Shown here piece by piece: positions 1 to 6,535 of a stretch of 64,000 bases of DNA. Origin of the DNA: an uncultured Prevotella sp. (GTDB lineage Bacteria; Bacteroidota; Bacteroidia; Bacteroidales; Bacteroidaceae); contig UQWP01000004.1 of assembly GCA_900544825.1 (NCBI GenBank), positions 1-64,000 on the forward strand. Reading direction: 5' to 3'. The notes under the pieces are model-generated. The model made no database searches. It was not told the origin of the DNA and saw nothing but the letters and a program-made list of their open reading frames with translations. The translations under genes and the position numbers were made by a program. Each line of letters begins with the position of its first letter. The first letter of the stretch is position 1.

Positions 1-124
1 ATATTTATGCTAAATTTCGTTAACCGTATTCATTTTTATTATTATAGTTCATATTCATTTTTTGAATTACACCTTATTATATATAGAGAGATAAATTCAA
101 TTCTATACATAGATAAACTCAAAA

Positions 125-972
125 ATGCGAAGAATATTGCATCCATACTGAATAAGAATGGCCCTGGCACAAACTCAAGTTACCGGTACTGTTACCGCAG
201 CCGAAGATGGCGCTCCTATCATTGGTGCATCTATCAAGGTCGTTGGTACAAAAACGGGTACTGTTACCGATATGAACGGTAATTTCAAAATGGATGTTCC
301 TGCCAATGCAAAGTTGGAAGTATCCTACATCGGTATGACTACAAAAACCGTAAAGGCAGGTAAAAACTTAAACATTGTTTTGGGTGCCGACGAGCGTTCA
401 TTGGAAGAAATCGTGATCAGTGTGCCTTACGGTACACGTAAAGCAGTCTGACATCTGACGACAAGGTGAAGTCTGGCTCTTCTCTTCCTGATGTAACCGG
501 TGGATTCTCTACTGACATCAGCTGGAAGGGACTCACTCTCTCAGCCCTGTTCTCATACGCTATCGGCGGTAAGCTCTATAATAACGACTATACCGACCTG
601 ATGGGTGTTGGCGGCTTGAATGGTAGTTCCAAGAGTGCCGAATTAATCAACCGCTGGACTCCAGAGAACAGAAATACCAACATTCCGAAGATTGTAGATC
701 AGCAGACCAGCTACTTCACCTCATCATCTACCAGATGGTTGGTTGACCGCAGTTATCTCCGCTTGAAGACCGTGACATTGAACTATTCATTGCCACACAG
801 TCTCTTGCAGCCACTGACATTGAAAGATGTCAATGTATTCATTCAGGCAGAGAACCTGTTGACATTCAGTCATCAGCAGGGTTTGGATCCAGAGCAGCCA
901 TTGAATGGTACTGTATCTTACCGCTATCCTGCCATGAAGACCATCTCATTCGGTATCAATGTAAAACTCTAA
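125..972 (+). pseudogene. SusC/RagA-type TonB-dependent receptor, internally deleted remnant
   Basis: This is the wreck of an outer-membrane SusC-type receptor, which would normally be about 1000 residues. A possible start at 125 (MRRILHPY) meets a stop at 149. The same frame resumes at 158 and encodes the carboxypeptidase-like regulatory domain (motif PIIGASIKVVGTKTG) and the end of the N-terminal extension (EEIVISVPYGT), then stops at 448-450. The sequence then jumps, in another frame (from about 442 to 972), to the last barrel strands of a SusC protein (VTGGFSTDISWKGL... to FGINVKL). The plug domain and most of the barrel, roughly 2.3 kb, are missing. An intact SusD gene follows after 15 bases, the usual SusC-SusD order. 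It could be a real deletion or a misjoined assembly across SusC repeats. Confidence 0.85.
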
Positions 973-987
973 AATAGAAGTATCAAG

Positions 988-2544
988 ATGAATAAATATA
1001 TAACAAGAATGGGTGTGAGCCTCGCCTTGATGGCAACCACATTGTCTTCATGCGACCTGGATACCACCCCTACCACATCACTCGACTCTGATGCGGCTTT
1101 CAAGACTACCACATACGCAGAGAATGTATTGAGAGGTGCCTGGAATTATGCCTTCAATGAAGGACAGTCGTATCAGTCTATTGGCATATTCTCTGTCCTC
1201 CTGAGCGATGACTTCATGGGTTCAGACTGTGTAAAGGCTAAGAGCTATGGTTACAGTCAATGCTACAACCTGACTGTAGGTTACGGTCGTGGCCAGCACA
1301 ATTCCGTACTCTGGGATATATGCTACGATGCCATCAACAACTGCAACAACATCATTGCCAACATCGACCAGGCTTCAGGTAGTGACACCGACAAGAATCG
1401 TATCAAGGGTCAGGCATACGCTACCAGAGGATATATGTATATGATGCTGGCATCACATTTCTCTTTCTCTGTAGAAAAAGATCCTAATGCAGTCTGTGTT
1501 CCTATTTACACAGAGCCTACAGATATGAACCAGGCATTGACCGGTAACCCTGCTGCCAGCGTCAAGGAGGTATATGACCAGGCATTGGCAGACTTGAAGA
1601 AATCGGTAGAATTGATCCCGGAGAAGTATAATCGCGGTACAGACCCTACAGGTTATTACAAGATCAACCATACCGTAGCCATGGGTATTCTTGCCAGAAC
1701 AGCCCTCTATGCTCGTGATTGGCAAACTGCTTACGATTATGCCAGCAAGGTATTGGAGAAGAACCCTTACCTGATGACTGAGGCTGAATACAAGAGCGGC
1801 TTCAACAACTGCAACAACGGCGAGTGGCTCTGGGGATATTCTGCAACACAGGATGACAACGATGGTGCCTATACCATGAACTTCAAGGACAAGTCTCTGG
1901 ATGGTTACGGCAGTCTCTGCGTAGATCCATACTTCGTAGAAAACTATCATGATAACGACTACCGCAAGGATCTGTTCCAGGATTGGGGCTACACCGCACA
2001 GGGTGGTAAGGTAGTTCGCCTGCTGAACTCGAAGTTCGCCTTCCAGGACATTGACAATGGAATTACCGATATGGATCTGATGCGTACTTCAGAGATGTAT
2101 CTCATCAAGGCAGAGGCAGCTTATTATCTCCATAATACCGACGAGGCAAAATCTGCACTCTACACCTTGCAGCAGGCTCGTATGAAGGAGGGCAAGACTG
2201 CTCCTGAGATTACTGCAACCGGTGAGGATCTGCTGAAGGCTATCTGGCTGGAGCGCCGCCTGGAACTCTGGGGTGAAGGTTTCGCCATCACGGATATCAT
2301 CCGCAACCAACAGTCTATCGAGCGCAAGGGTTTTGAGGGTCCTGTCATCATCAAGGAAGAAGATGAGGAAGGCAACATCACTACCGAAGACGCTACAGGT
2401 ACCGGTCACGATGTGCTCAAGTTCAACGATGGTACAGACTTCTGTCCTAACAGCAAGTACTACCTCTATCGTATTCCGCTGAACGAGGAGCTTCAGAACC
2501 AGAATCTCTATAAGAATCATCAGAAGTTAGACTTCTATAGATAA
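988..2544 (+). CDS. RagB/SusD family nutrient-uptake outer-membrane lipoprotein
   Basis: This 518-residue protein is the surface lipoprotein partner of a SusC-type receptor and would bind a glycan or peptide ligand over the receptor pore. It starts with a short signal peptide ending in a lipobox (LSSC, cysteine at about residue 22). Family features follow: a SusD-like N-terminal region with NNCNNIIANID, a helical TPR-like section with GQAYATRGYMYMMLASHF, and the C-terminal RagB/SusD region with LMRTSEMYLIKAEA and WLERRLELWGEGF. Length is normal for the family. The substrate cannot be read from sequence because no enzyme gene lies next to it here. Its partner SusC is broken, so this SusD is probably an orphan unless the upstream deletion is an assembly error. 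Confidence 0.95.
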   Translation: MNKYITRMGVSLALMATTLSSCDLDTTPTTSLDSDAAFKTTTYAENVLRGAWNYAFNEGQSYQSIGIFSVLLSDDFMGSDCVKAKSYGYSQCYNLTVGYGRGQHNSVLWDICYDAINNCNNIIANIDQASGSDTDKNRIKGQAYATRGYMYMMLASHFSFSVEKDPNAVCVPIYTEPTDMNQALTGNPAASVKEVYDQALADLKKSVELIPEKYNRGTDPTGYYKINHTVAMGILARTALYARDWQTAYDYASKVLEKNPYLMTEAEYKSGFNNCNNGEWLWGYSATQDDNDGAYTMNFKDKSLDGYGSLCVDPYFVENYHDNDYRKDLFQDWGYTAQGGKVVRLLNSKFAFQDIDNGITDMDLMRTSEMYLIKAEAAYYLHNTDEAKSALYTLQQARMKEGKTAPEITATGEDLLKAIWLERRLELWGEGFAITDIIRNQQSIERKGFEGPVIIKEEDEEGNITTEDATGTGHDVLKFNDGTDFCPNSKYYLYRIPLNEELQNQNLYKNHQKLDFYR

Positions 2545-2570
2545 TACGTTTTAATAAATGAAGATTGTAA

Positions 2571-2605
2571 AGCCCTATATCCCTGCTCGGATATAGGGCT
2601 TTTTC
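2571..2605 (+). terminator. Rho-independent terminator after susD-like gene
   Basis: A 12-bp perfect stem (AGCCCTATATCC at 2571-2582, its complement at 2589-2600) with a six-base loop is followed by TTTTTC. It lies 27 bases after the SusD stop codon. Confidence 0.9.
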
Positions 2606-2620
2606 TATAAATCTATAGTT

Positions 2621-2706
2621 TTTGTTACTTATACGAAACAAAAAGAGTATCTTTGCGGAAAGTTTTACTCGCATGAAACAAAAGATATTAGAAAGACTAG
2701 GATAGA
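2621..2706 (+). promoter_or_regulatory. Promoter with an orphaned start codon and ten-codon stub
   Basis: TATCTTTG at 2648-2655 is a perfect Bacteroidota -7 box, with TTAC at 2625-2628 (19-base spacer) or TTTG at 2621-2624 as the upstream element. An ATG at 2674 opens a frame of only ten codons (MKQKILERLG) that stops at 2704-2706. The stub runs straight into the 3' end of the convergent small gene at 2697. This looks like the surviving 5' end of a gene whose body was deleted. Confidence 0.45.
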
Positions 2707-2912
2707 CTAAATTTCAATTTACTATTCATATTCGCCTTATCAAAGAACTTCACGCAATAAGCATGTTCCTGATAACGCTCAACTCTTACAATATAAGAAT
2801 GATGAGATTTAGCTGACTTGAATCTATATTGCAAAGTTTCAATCAGCCATTCATCAGCACTATCCCTGTCTATCATTTGAAAGACGAAGGGATAACCTTC
2901 ACTTTCTTCCAT
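2697..2912 (-). CDS. Small hypothetical protein (71 aa), possibly truncated at its C-terminus
   Basis: I do not recognise the family. The frame encodes 71 residues, beginning MEESEGYPFVFQMIDRD, rich in charged and aromatic residues, with no signal peptide or membrane segment. It follows the next small gene (2920) by seven bases and so is probably co-transcribed with it. The C-terminus (KLKFSLS) ends abruptly at the same point where an unrelated plus-strand stub stops, suggesting the gene lost its 3' end in a deletion. The composition looks like real coding sequence rather than a chance frame, but that is a judgement by eye. Confidence 0.5.
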   Translation of the reverse strand: MEESEGYPFVFQMIDRDSADEWLIETLQYRFKSAKSHHSYIVRVERYQEHAYCVKFFDKANMNSKLKFSLS

Positions 2913-2919
2913 ATTAATT

Positions 2920-3150
2920 TCAAATTAACTGTTTATAGACAGGGATGCGGATTTTGTCTAATTGTTCTGTCGTCAGAGCCTTGACATCATCGTTAACCGT
3001 AAAATACACAGTAGGATATCGGTACTTACCATTAGGCATAAGTACCTTCGTTACCTGCTTGATAATCTCAACACCATCAAGCGTAACTATCTTAGTCTCT
3101 GTTTTATCTACTATCTTTCCCATAAGCAGAATTTTTGTTATTTGATTCAT
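2920..3150 (-). CDS. Small hypothetical protein (76 aa)
   Basis: The family is not recognised. The frame starts MNQITKILLMGKIVDKTE; a second ATG (MGKIVDK) 27 bases further in could be the true start. The protein looks like a small beta-rich soluble domain (VTLDGVEIIKQVTKVLMPNG, then YPTVYFTVNDDVKALT). It is the first gene of a likely two-gene unit with the 71-residue gene at 2697. A minus-strand -7 box (CAAAGATA on the plus strand at 3212-3219) lies 60 bases upstream, with two short inverted repeats between promoter and start codon. Confidence 0.55.
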   Translation of the reverse strand: MNQITKILLMGKIVDKTETKIVTLDGVEIIKQVTKVLMPNGKYRYPTVYFTVNDDVKALTTEQLDKIRIPVYKQLI

Positions 3151-3171
3151 TGGCTATGCAAACAAACGCAA

Positions 3172-3240
3172 TGAAAACTTGTTTTCAAATTGCCAAGTGC
3201 AGCATCTGCTGCAAAGATACACTGCTTTTTTGTAACTACC
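3172..3240 (-). promoter_or_regulatory. Promoter and twin inverted repeats upstream of the two small genes
   Basis: Reading on the minus strand, TATCTTTG (plus 3219-3212) preceded by TTAC about 19 bases upstream resembles a Bacteroidota promoter. Two inverted repeats, each with a two-base centre, lie at or just downstream of the -7 box: GCAGCAtcTGCTGC at 3199-3212 and TGAAAACttGTTTTCA at 3172-3187. They could be operators or leader hairpins. Confidence 0.45.
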
Positions 3241-3357
3241 AAATTATTCGTGAAGAAAACAACATAAAACACAAAATTTCCGACCCTATCGGCATCCGAA
3301 TCATATCCTGAAAGGGCTGCAAACGGCATTGTTACCGTCTGTATGCCATCCGCCAAA

Positions 3358-3445
3358 TCATAAAAATATAATGTTGATTACGAATATCACCATATAATCA
3401 AGGGGCTATACGCCACCTATCATCGTAGCATATAGCCCCTTGTCC
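3358..3445 (+). repeat. Upstream copy of the Rpn-flanking repeat, with terminator-like hairpin
   Basis: This 88-base segment matches the one that follows the rpn gene (4435-4532). A 24-base block (3381-3404) is identical in both. It ends in a 12-bp stem, CAAGGGGCTATA at 3399-3410 with its complement at 3431-3442. The seventh base pair of the stem is G-C here and T-A in the other copy. It begins with TCATAA, the same letters that end the rpn gene downstream, so it may be the 3' tail of a lost rpn paralog. Confidence 0.75.
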
Positions 3446-3500
3446 TGTCACATAAAAAACGCAATCTCCAACTTTTTCTGAAACTTTTCCCAGAAATCTC

Positions 3501-3531
3501 TTGCGGGTTTGGAAATAAAGTCGTAACTTTG
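3501..3531 (+). promoter_or_regulatory. Promoter of the rpn-like gene
   Basis: TTGC (3501-3504), a 19-base spacer and TAACTTTG (3524-3531) match the Bacteroidota -33/-7 pattern. The first ATG lies 21 bases downstream. Confidence 0.75.
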
Positions 3532-3552
3532 CGGTAGCGAATTTTAAAACGG

Positions 3553-4440
3553 ATGGTTATGAAGTACTTAGACCCTAAGGCAGACCTCACGTTCAAGAAG
3601 ATATTCGGCAATCATCCCAAAAGACTGATTAGCCTTCTGAACGCCCTCCTGCCACTCAGCGAAGAGGAGCAGATACATAAAATTAAGTATCTGCCAACAG
3701 AACTTGTACCCCAGCTCGAAGGGGGCAAGAACACCATTGTGGATGTACTCTGCACAGATGTCAGAGGCAGGAAGTTCTGCGTGGAAATGCAGATGGAATG
3801 GTCTGACGCTTTCCAGCAGCGAGTACTGTTCAATGCTTCAAAGCTCTATGTGAGTCAGGCTAAAAAGGGCGGAAAATACAGTGAACTCCAACCCGTGTAT
3901 TCCCTGAATCTGATAAATGATATCTTTGCGCATGATACTTCGGATTTCATCCACAACTACCGCATCGTGCACGATAAGGACAGTAATAAGGTCATCGAGG
4001 GTTTGCATTTCACCTTCATAGAACTCCCTAAGTTCACACCACATTCCATTGCCGACAAGCGTATGATGGTCTTGTGGCTCCGTTTCCTGACGGAAATCAA
4101 TTCCAACACGAAGGAGATTCCTGCCGACCTGCTTAATGACCCAGAGATTGGAAAGGCCGTAGAAGAGCTGGAGATTTCCGGTTTCACGGATGCCGAACTC
4201 TGGGCCTACGACAAGTTCTGGGATTCCGTAAGCGTTGAAAGAACCCTCATAGATGACAGCTACCAGAAAGGTAAGGAAGAAGGTATGGAGAAAGGCATGG
4301 AGAAAGGTAGAGCAGAAGGCAAATATGAGGCCAACACAGAAACAGCACAACGTTTGCTGGCAATGGGACTTTCTGCCGAACAGGTTGCCAAAGCTACCCA
4401 GCTACCTTTGGAAATCATTAAGAATCTGAGCAATTCATAA
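3553..4440 (+). CDS. Rpn family recombination-promoting nuclease / PD-(D/E)XK transposase
   Basis: This 295-residue protein belongs to the Rpn/PDDEXK_2 family, relatives of transposase nucleases that cut DNA and raise recombination rates. It opens with the family signature DPKADLTFKKIFG. The nuclease core is visible as D64 (IVDVLCTD) and the E78-x-Q80 pair (FCVEMQMEW). A charged linker with repeated KG-E steps (KGKEEGMEKGMEKG) leads to a small helical tail (LLAMGLSAEQVAKATQL) typical of the family. Length is normal. A second ATG six bases in (MKYLDPK) is an equally good start. The gene stands alone, has its own promoter, and is bracketed by two copies of a hairpin repeat, suggesting duplication or mobility. 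Confidence 0.9.
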   Translation: MVMKYLDPKADLTFKKIFGNHPKRLISLLNALLPLSEEEQIHKIKYLPTELVPQLEGGKNTIVDVLCTDVRGRKFCVEMQMEWSDAFQQRVLFNASKLYVSQAKKGGKYSELQPVYSLNLINDIFAHDTSDFIHNYRIVHDKDSNKVIEGLHFTFIELPKFTPHSIADKRMMVLWLRFLTEINSNTKEIPADLLNDPEIGKAVEELEISGFTDAELWAYDKFWDSVSVERTLIDDSYQKGKEEGMEKGMEKGRAEGKYEANTETAQRLLAMGLSAEQVAKATQLPLEIIKNLSNS

Positions 4441-4534
4441 AAATATAATAATGGAGATGTAGTTTTCGAATATCACCATATAATCAAGGGTCTATACGCC
4501 ACCTGTTTATCGTGGCATATAGACCCTTGTCTTT
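4435..4534 (+). terminator. Downstream copy of the Rpn-flanking repeat; terminator of rpn
   Basis: The repeat starts inside the rpn stop codon and ends in the stem CAAGGGTCTATA (4485-4496) with its complement at 4518-4529. Inner pairs GCCAC/GTGGC extend the stem, and TCTTTTTC follows. Relative to the upstream copy, the G-to-T and matching C-to-A changes keep the stem paired. Confidence 0.8.
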
Positions 4535-4704
4535 TTCCCGTGGATTGCCCTTGCACACTCCAAACGGTCATATTCCTTCAAGCCACCTTGATAATAGGTC
4601 TTCGTCCATTTGGGATAGAGGATGTCTTCATTGCCTTTCTGATGTTTGGTCCCATCCGGCTTGAGAAATCTGGATGGGGGATTTCTTGCAAATAACTTTA
4701 CAGA
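4507..4704 (-). pseudogene. Possible degraded coding fragment (65 codons, no start)
   Basis: The minus strand is open for 65 codons without an ATG, between an in-frame stop at 4705-4707 and the stop at 4507-4509. The translation has protein-like composition (LKPDGTKHQKGNEDILYPKW, then TKTYYQGGLKEYDRLECA), and I do not recognise it. It runs into the hairpin of the Rpn repeat. It may be the tail of a lost gene or a chance frame. Confidence 0.3.
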
Positions 4705-4777
4705 TTAAATATGACGGAAAAATCTCTTAAGAGAAGCTGTCTTTTTCCTTAAGGAAAAAAATAAAAACCCTTAAGGG
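4705..4777. promoter_or_regulatory. 22-bp-phased array of TTAA-centred palindromes
   Basis: Three palindromes share a CTTAAG centre: TCTCTTAAGAGA (4723-4734), an 18-bp TTTTTCCTT/AAGGAAAAA (4742-4759) and CCCTTAAGGG (4768-4777). Their centres are at 4728.5, 4750.5 and 4772.5, exactly 22 bp apart. A bare TTAA at 4705-4708 has its centre at 4706.5, one more 22-bp step upstream. Even phasing over two helical turns suggests a protein-binding array on one DNA face. 4778-4901 holds nothing else that I recognise. Confidence 0.6.
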
Positions 4778-4901
4778 AAAATTCTCAATCTCTTCTTTCC
4801 CCATTTTCCAGGCATTTTCGTCTGATTTTCTCTTTCTTGAATATAGTTTACACGGATATGGAGAGAAGATGGGAGTTGACTTGCGAAAGATAGAAGAAAA
4901 G

Positions 4902-4932
4902 TTGGCTGAAACAGAAAAAATACGTATCTTTG
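4902..4932 (+). promoter_or_regulatory. Promoter of the zinc-ribbon membrane protein gene
   Basis: TTGG (4902-4905), 19 bases, TATCTTTG (4925-4932). The start codon is 39 bases downstream, after an A-rich leader. Confidence 0.75.
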
Positions 4933-4971
4933 CATTCATAATTTGATCTCAAACAAAACAAAAATAATAAT

Positions 4972-5301
4972 ATGGCAAACGTAAATTTTTCGAAAGCAAA
5001 GTGCCCAACTTGTGGCAAGAAGGTGTCTTTGCGGGTAATCAGCAAGTACTTTTGGCATGGAACAAGCTATTATACCGAATGCAATCATTGCGGGCAAAGA
5101 ATACATCCTGCAAAAGAACCTGTAAGTATATTCAAATGCTTTTCCTGGGGTGGAATGTCGGTCTTGCTTCCTATGTATTCTTACTGGAATCTGGTAGCGT
5201 GGGATTTCTTGCCAGCTCTTTTATGTGCCATTCCTTTTATACTGCTAACATTAATAATAAGTTGCATCCTTATAGTGCGTAAAATACAATTCATTATTTA
5301 A
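4972..5301 (+). CDS. Small zinc-ribbon membrane protein (109 aa)
   Basis: This protein pairs an N-terminal zinc ribbon with a membrane anchor. Two CxxC knuckles (CPTCGKK at about residues 11-14 and CNHCGQR at about 38-41) should hold one zinc ion. Two hydrophobic segments follow, at about residues 60-75 and 80-105 (the second rich in I and L), ending in a short basic tail. No enzymatic motif is visible and the function is unknown; such proteins are usually left as hypothetical. It is monocistronic, has its own promoter, and is bracketed by two different arrays of motifs with 22-bp spacing (4705-4777 and 5359-5432), so it may be regulated in an unusual way. Confidence 0.75.
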   Translation: MANVNFSKAKCPTCGKKVSLRVISKYFWHGTSYYTECNHCGQRIHPAKEPVSIFKCFSWGGMSVLLPMYSYWNLVAWDFLPALLCAIPFILLTLIISCILIVRKIQFII

Positions 5302-5350
5302 TAGAGAATGTTGATAACTATTTATATAGTGTAAAGTCTATGTATTATGC

Positions 5351-5440
5351 GTCGTGCATCGCTCGAAGTAAGCACGTGCATCGTTCGATGTGAGAGCGTG
5401 CGACGTTCGACGCATGTGCTTACTTCGTTCGGTGTGAGTC
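5351..5440. repeat. 22-bp-period TCGTTCGA array with internal inverted repeat
   Basis: Four units carry a TCGYTCGA-like core starting at 5359, 5381, 5403 and 5425, exactly 22 bp apart (TCGCTCGA, TCGTTCGA, ACGTTCGA, TCGTTCGG). Units 1 and 2 also share GTGCATCG. The array is GC-rich against AT-rich surroundings. CGAAGTAAGCAC at 5364-5375 is the perfect inverse of 5416-5427, so the array can fold into one long hairpin. There is no coding frame of note. Confidence 0.65.
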
Positions 5441-5448
5441 GCAAAACA

Positions 5449-5535
5449 AATAGGCAATACACCTCTTTCCCTGCAGGAATGAGCGTATATTGCCTATTAT
5501 GATTAGAGGTGATGATATATAGAGTATCATCTTTT
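5449..5535 (+). terminator. Two consecutive hairpins, the second terminator-like
   Basis: AATAGGCAATA (5449-5459) pairs with TATTGCCTATT (5488-5498). A second hairpin, GATGATA (5511-5517) with TATCATC (5525-5531), is followed by TTTT. They separate the convergent zinc-ribbon and fabI genes; only the plus-strand reading has a T-run. Confidence 0.5.
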
Positions 5536-5548
5536 CCTTGTTTTTCTA

Positions 5549-6406
5549 TTATCCGTAGATAACCTTACCATTCTCATCCTCGTAAGGAGTCATATCCTTA
5601 GCATACTGGTTCATGGCACGGAGGCTCATACCCATAGATGAAAAACCACCATCGTGGAAGAGATTCTGCATAGTTACCTTGCGGGTGAAGTCAGAGAACA
5701 TCATTACGCAATAGTTAGCGCAATCCTCTGCTACCGCATTTCCGAGTGGAGACATCTTGTCTGCAAAGTCCATCATGTTCTCGATATCCTTGATACCCTT
5801 ACCTGCAGTTGTTGCTGTAGGGCTCTGAGAGATGGTATTGATGCGGACGTGCTTCTCGCGACCATAGATGTAACCGAAGCTGCGTGCGATGCTCTCGAGC
5901 ATGCTCTTGGCATCAGCCATATCGTTGTAACCGAAGAAAGTACGCTGAGAAGCTACGTAAGTGAGAGCTACTACAGAACCCCACTCATTGATAGCATCCA
6001 ACTTCTTGGCTACCTGCAACATCTTGTGGAAAGAGATAGCAGAAATATCCAAAGTCTTGTTCAAGAAATTGTAGTCGAGATCATCGTATGTACGATGCTT
6101 ACGAACATTAGGGCTCATAGCAACAGAGTGGAGCACGAAGTCAATCTTGCCACCGAGCTTCTCCTGAGCCTCAGTGAATACCTTTTCCAAATCCTCAACG
6201 CTGGTCGCATCCGCTGCGATGATAGGAGCGTTGATCTGTTCAGCGAGCTTATCCAGCGTACCCATACGCAAAGCCATAGCTGTGTTACTGAGTGCGATGG
6301 TAGCACCCTCTTCAGCAGCCTTAACGGCTACTTTCCAAGCGATTGATTCCTCATTGAGTGCACCGAAGATGATGCCACGCTTGCCTTTTAACAAATTGTG
6401 AGTCAT
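5549..6406 (-). CDS. fabI: Enoyl-[acyl-carrier-protein] reductase (NADH), FabI
   Basis: FabI carries out the last reduction of each fatty-acid elongation cycle in the cytosol, turning trans-2-enoyl-ACP into acyl-ACP with NAD(P)H. The 285-residue protein has the FabI-type N-terminus (LLKGKRGIIFGALNEESIAW), the DATSVEDLE and LHSVAMSPN segments, and the active-site set Y150, Y160 and K167 in YNDMADAK (Y-x6-K spacing). The frame is open a further 39 codons upstream, but that extension lies over the promoter, so the start is set at MTHNLLKGK. It is monocistronic and is the usual target of triclosan-type inhibitors in this phylum. Confidence 0.95.
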   Translation of the reverse strand: MTHNLLKGKRGIIFGALNEESIAWKVAVKAAEEGATIALSNTAMALRMGTLDKLAEQINAPIIAADATSVEDLEKVFTEAQEKLGGKIDFVLHSVAMSPNVRKHRTYDDLDYNFLNKTLDISAISFHKMLQVAKKLDAINEWGSVVALTYVASQRTFFGYNDMADAKSMLESIARSFGYIYGREKHVRINTISQSPTATTAGKGIKDIENMMDFADKMSPLGNAVAEDCANYCVMMFSDFTRKVTMQNLFHDGGFSSMGMSLRAMNQYAKDMTPYEDENGKVIYG

Positions 6407-6441
6407 TGTTATCTTAATACTATATGTTTGTAAATCGTGCG

Positions 6442-6472
6442 CAAAATTACGAAATTTGTGCAATATATGCAA
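6442..6472 (-). promoter_or_regulatory. Promoter of fabI
   Basis: On the minus strand TTGC (plus 6472-6469), 19 bases, TAATTTTG (plus 6449-6442). It lies about 40 bases ahead of the chosen fabI start and so rules out the longer frame. Confidence 0.7.
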
Positions 6473-6535
6473 GCTTTTTCGCAAAAAAGTGCTGTTTACA
6501 CCACCTTTTTTGCGAAAAGTCAAGTAAATCGTGCC

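Noticed and set aside
4869..4946. 25-codon frame (MGVDLRKIEEKLAETEKIRI...) before the zinc-ribbon gene
   Set aside because: It overlaps the -33 and -7 boxes of the next gene, so it is unlikely to be translated as such.
5351..5440. CRISPR array reading of the 22-bp repeats
   Set aside because: Repeats are not identical, there are no separate spacers, and no cas genes are present.
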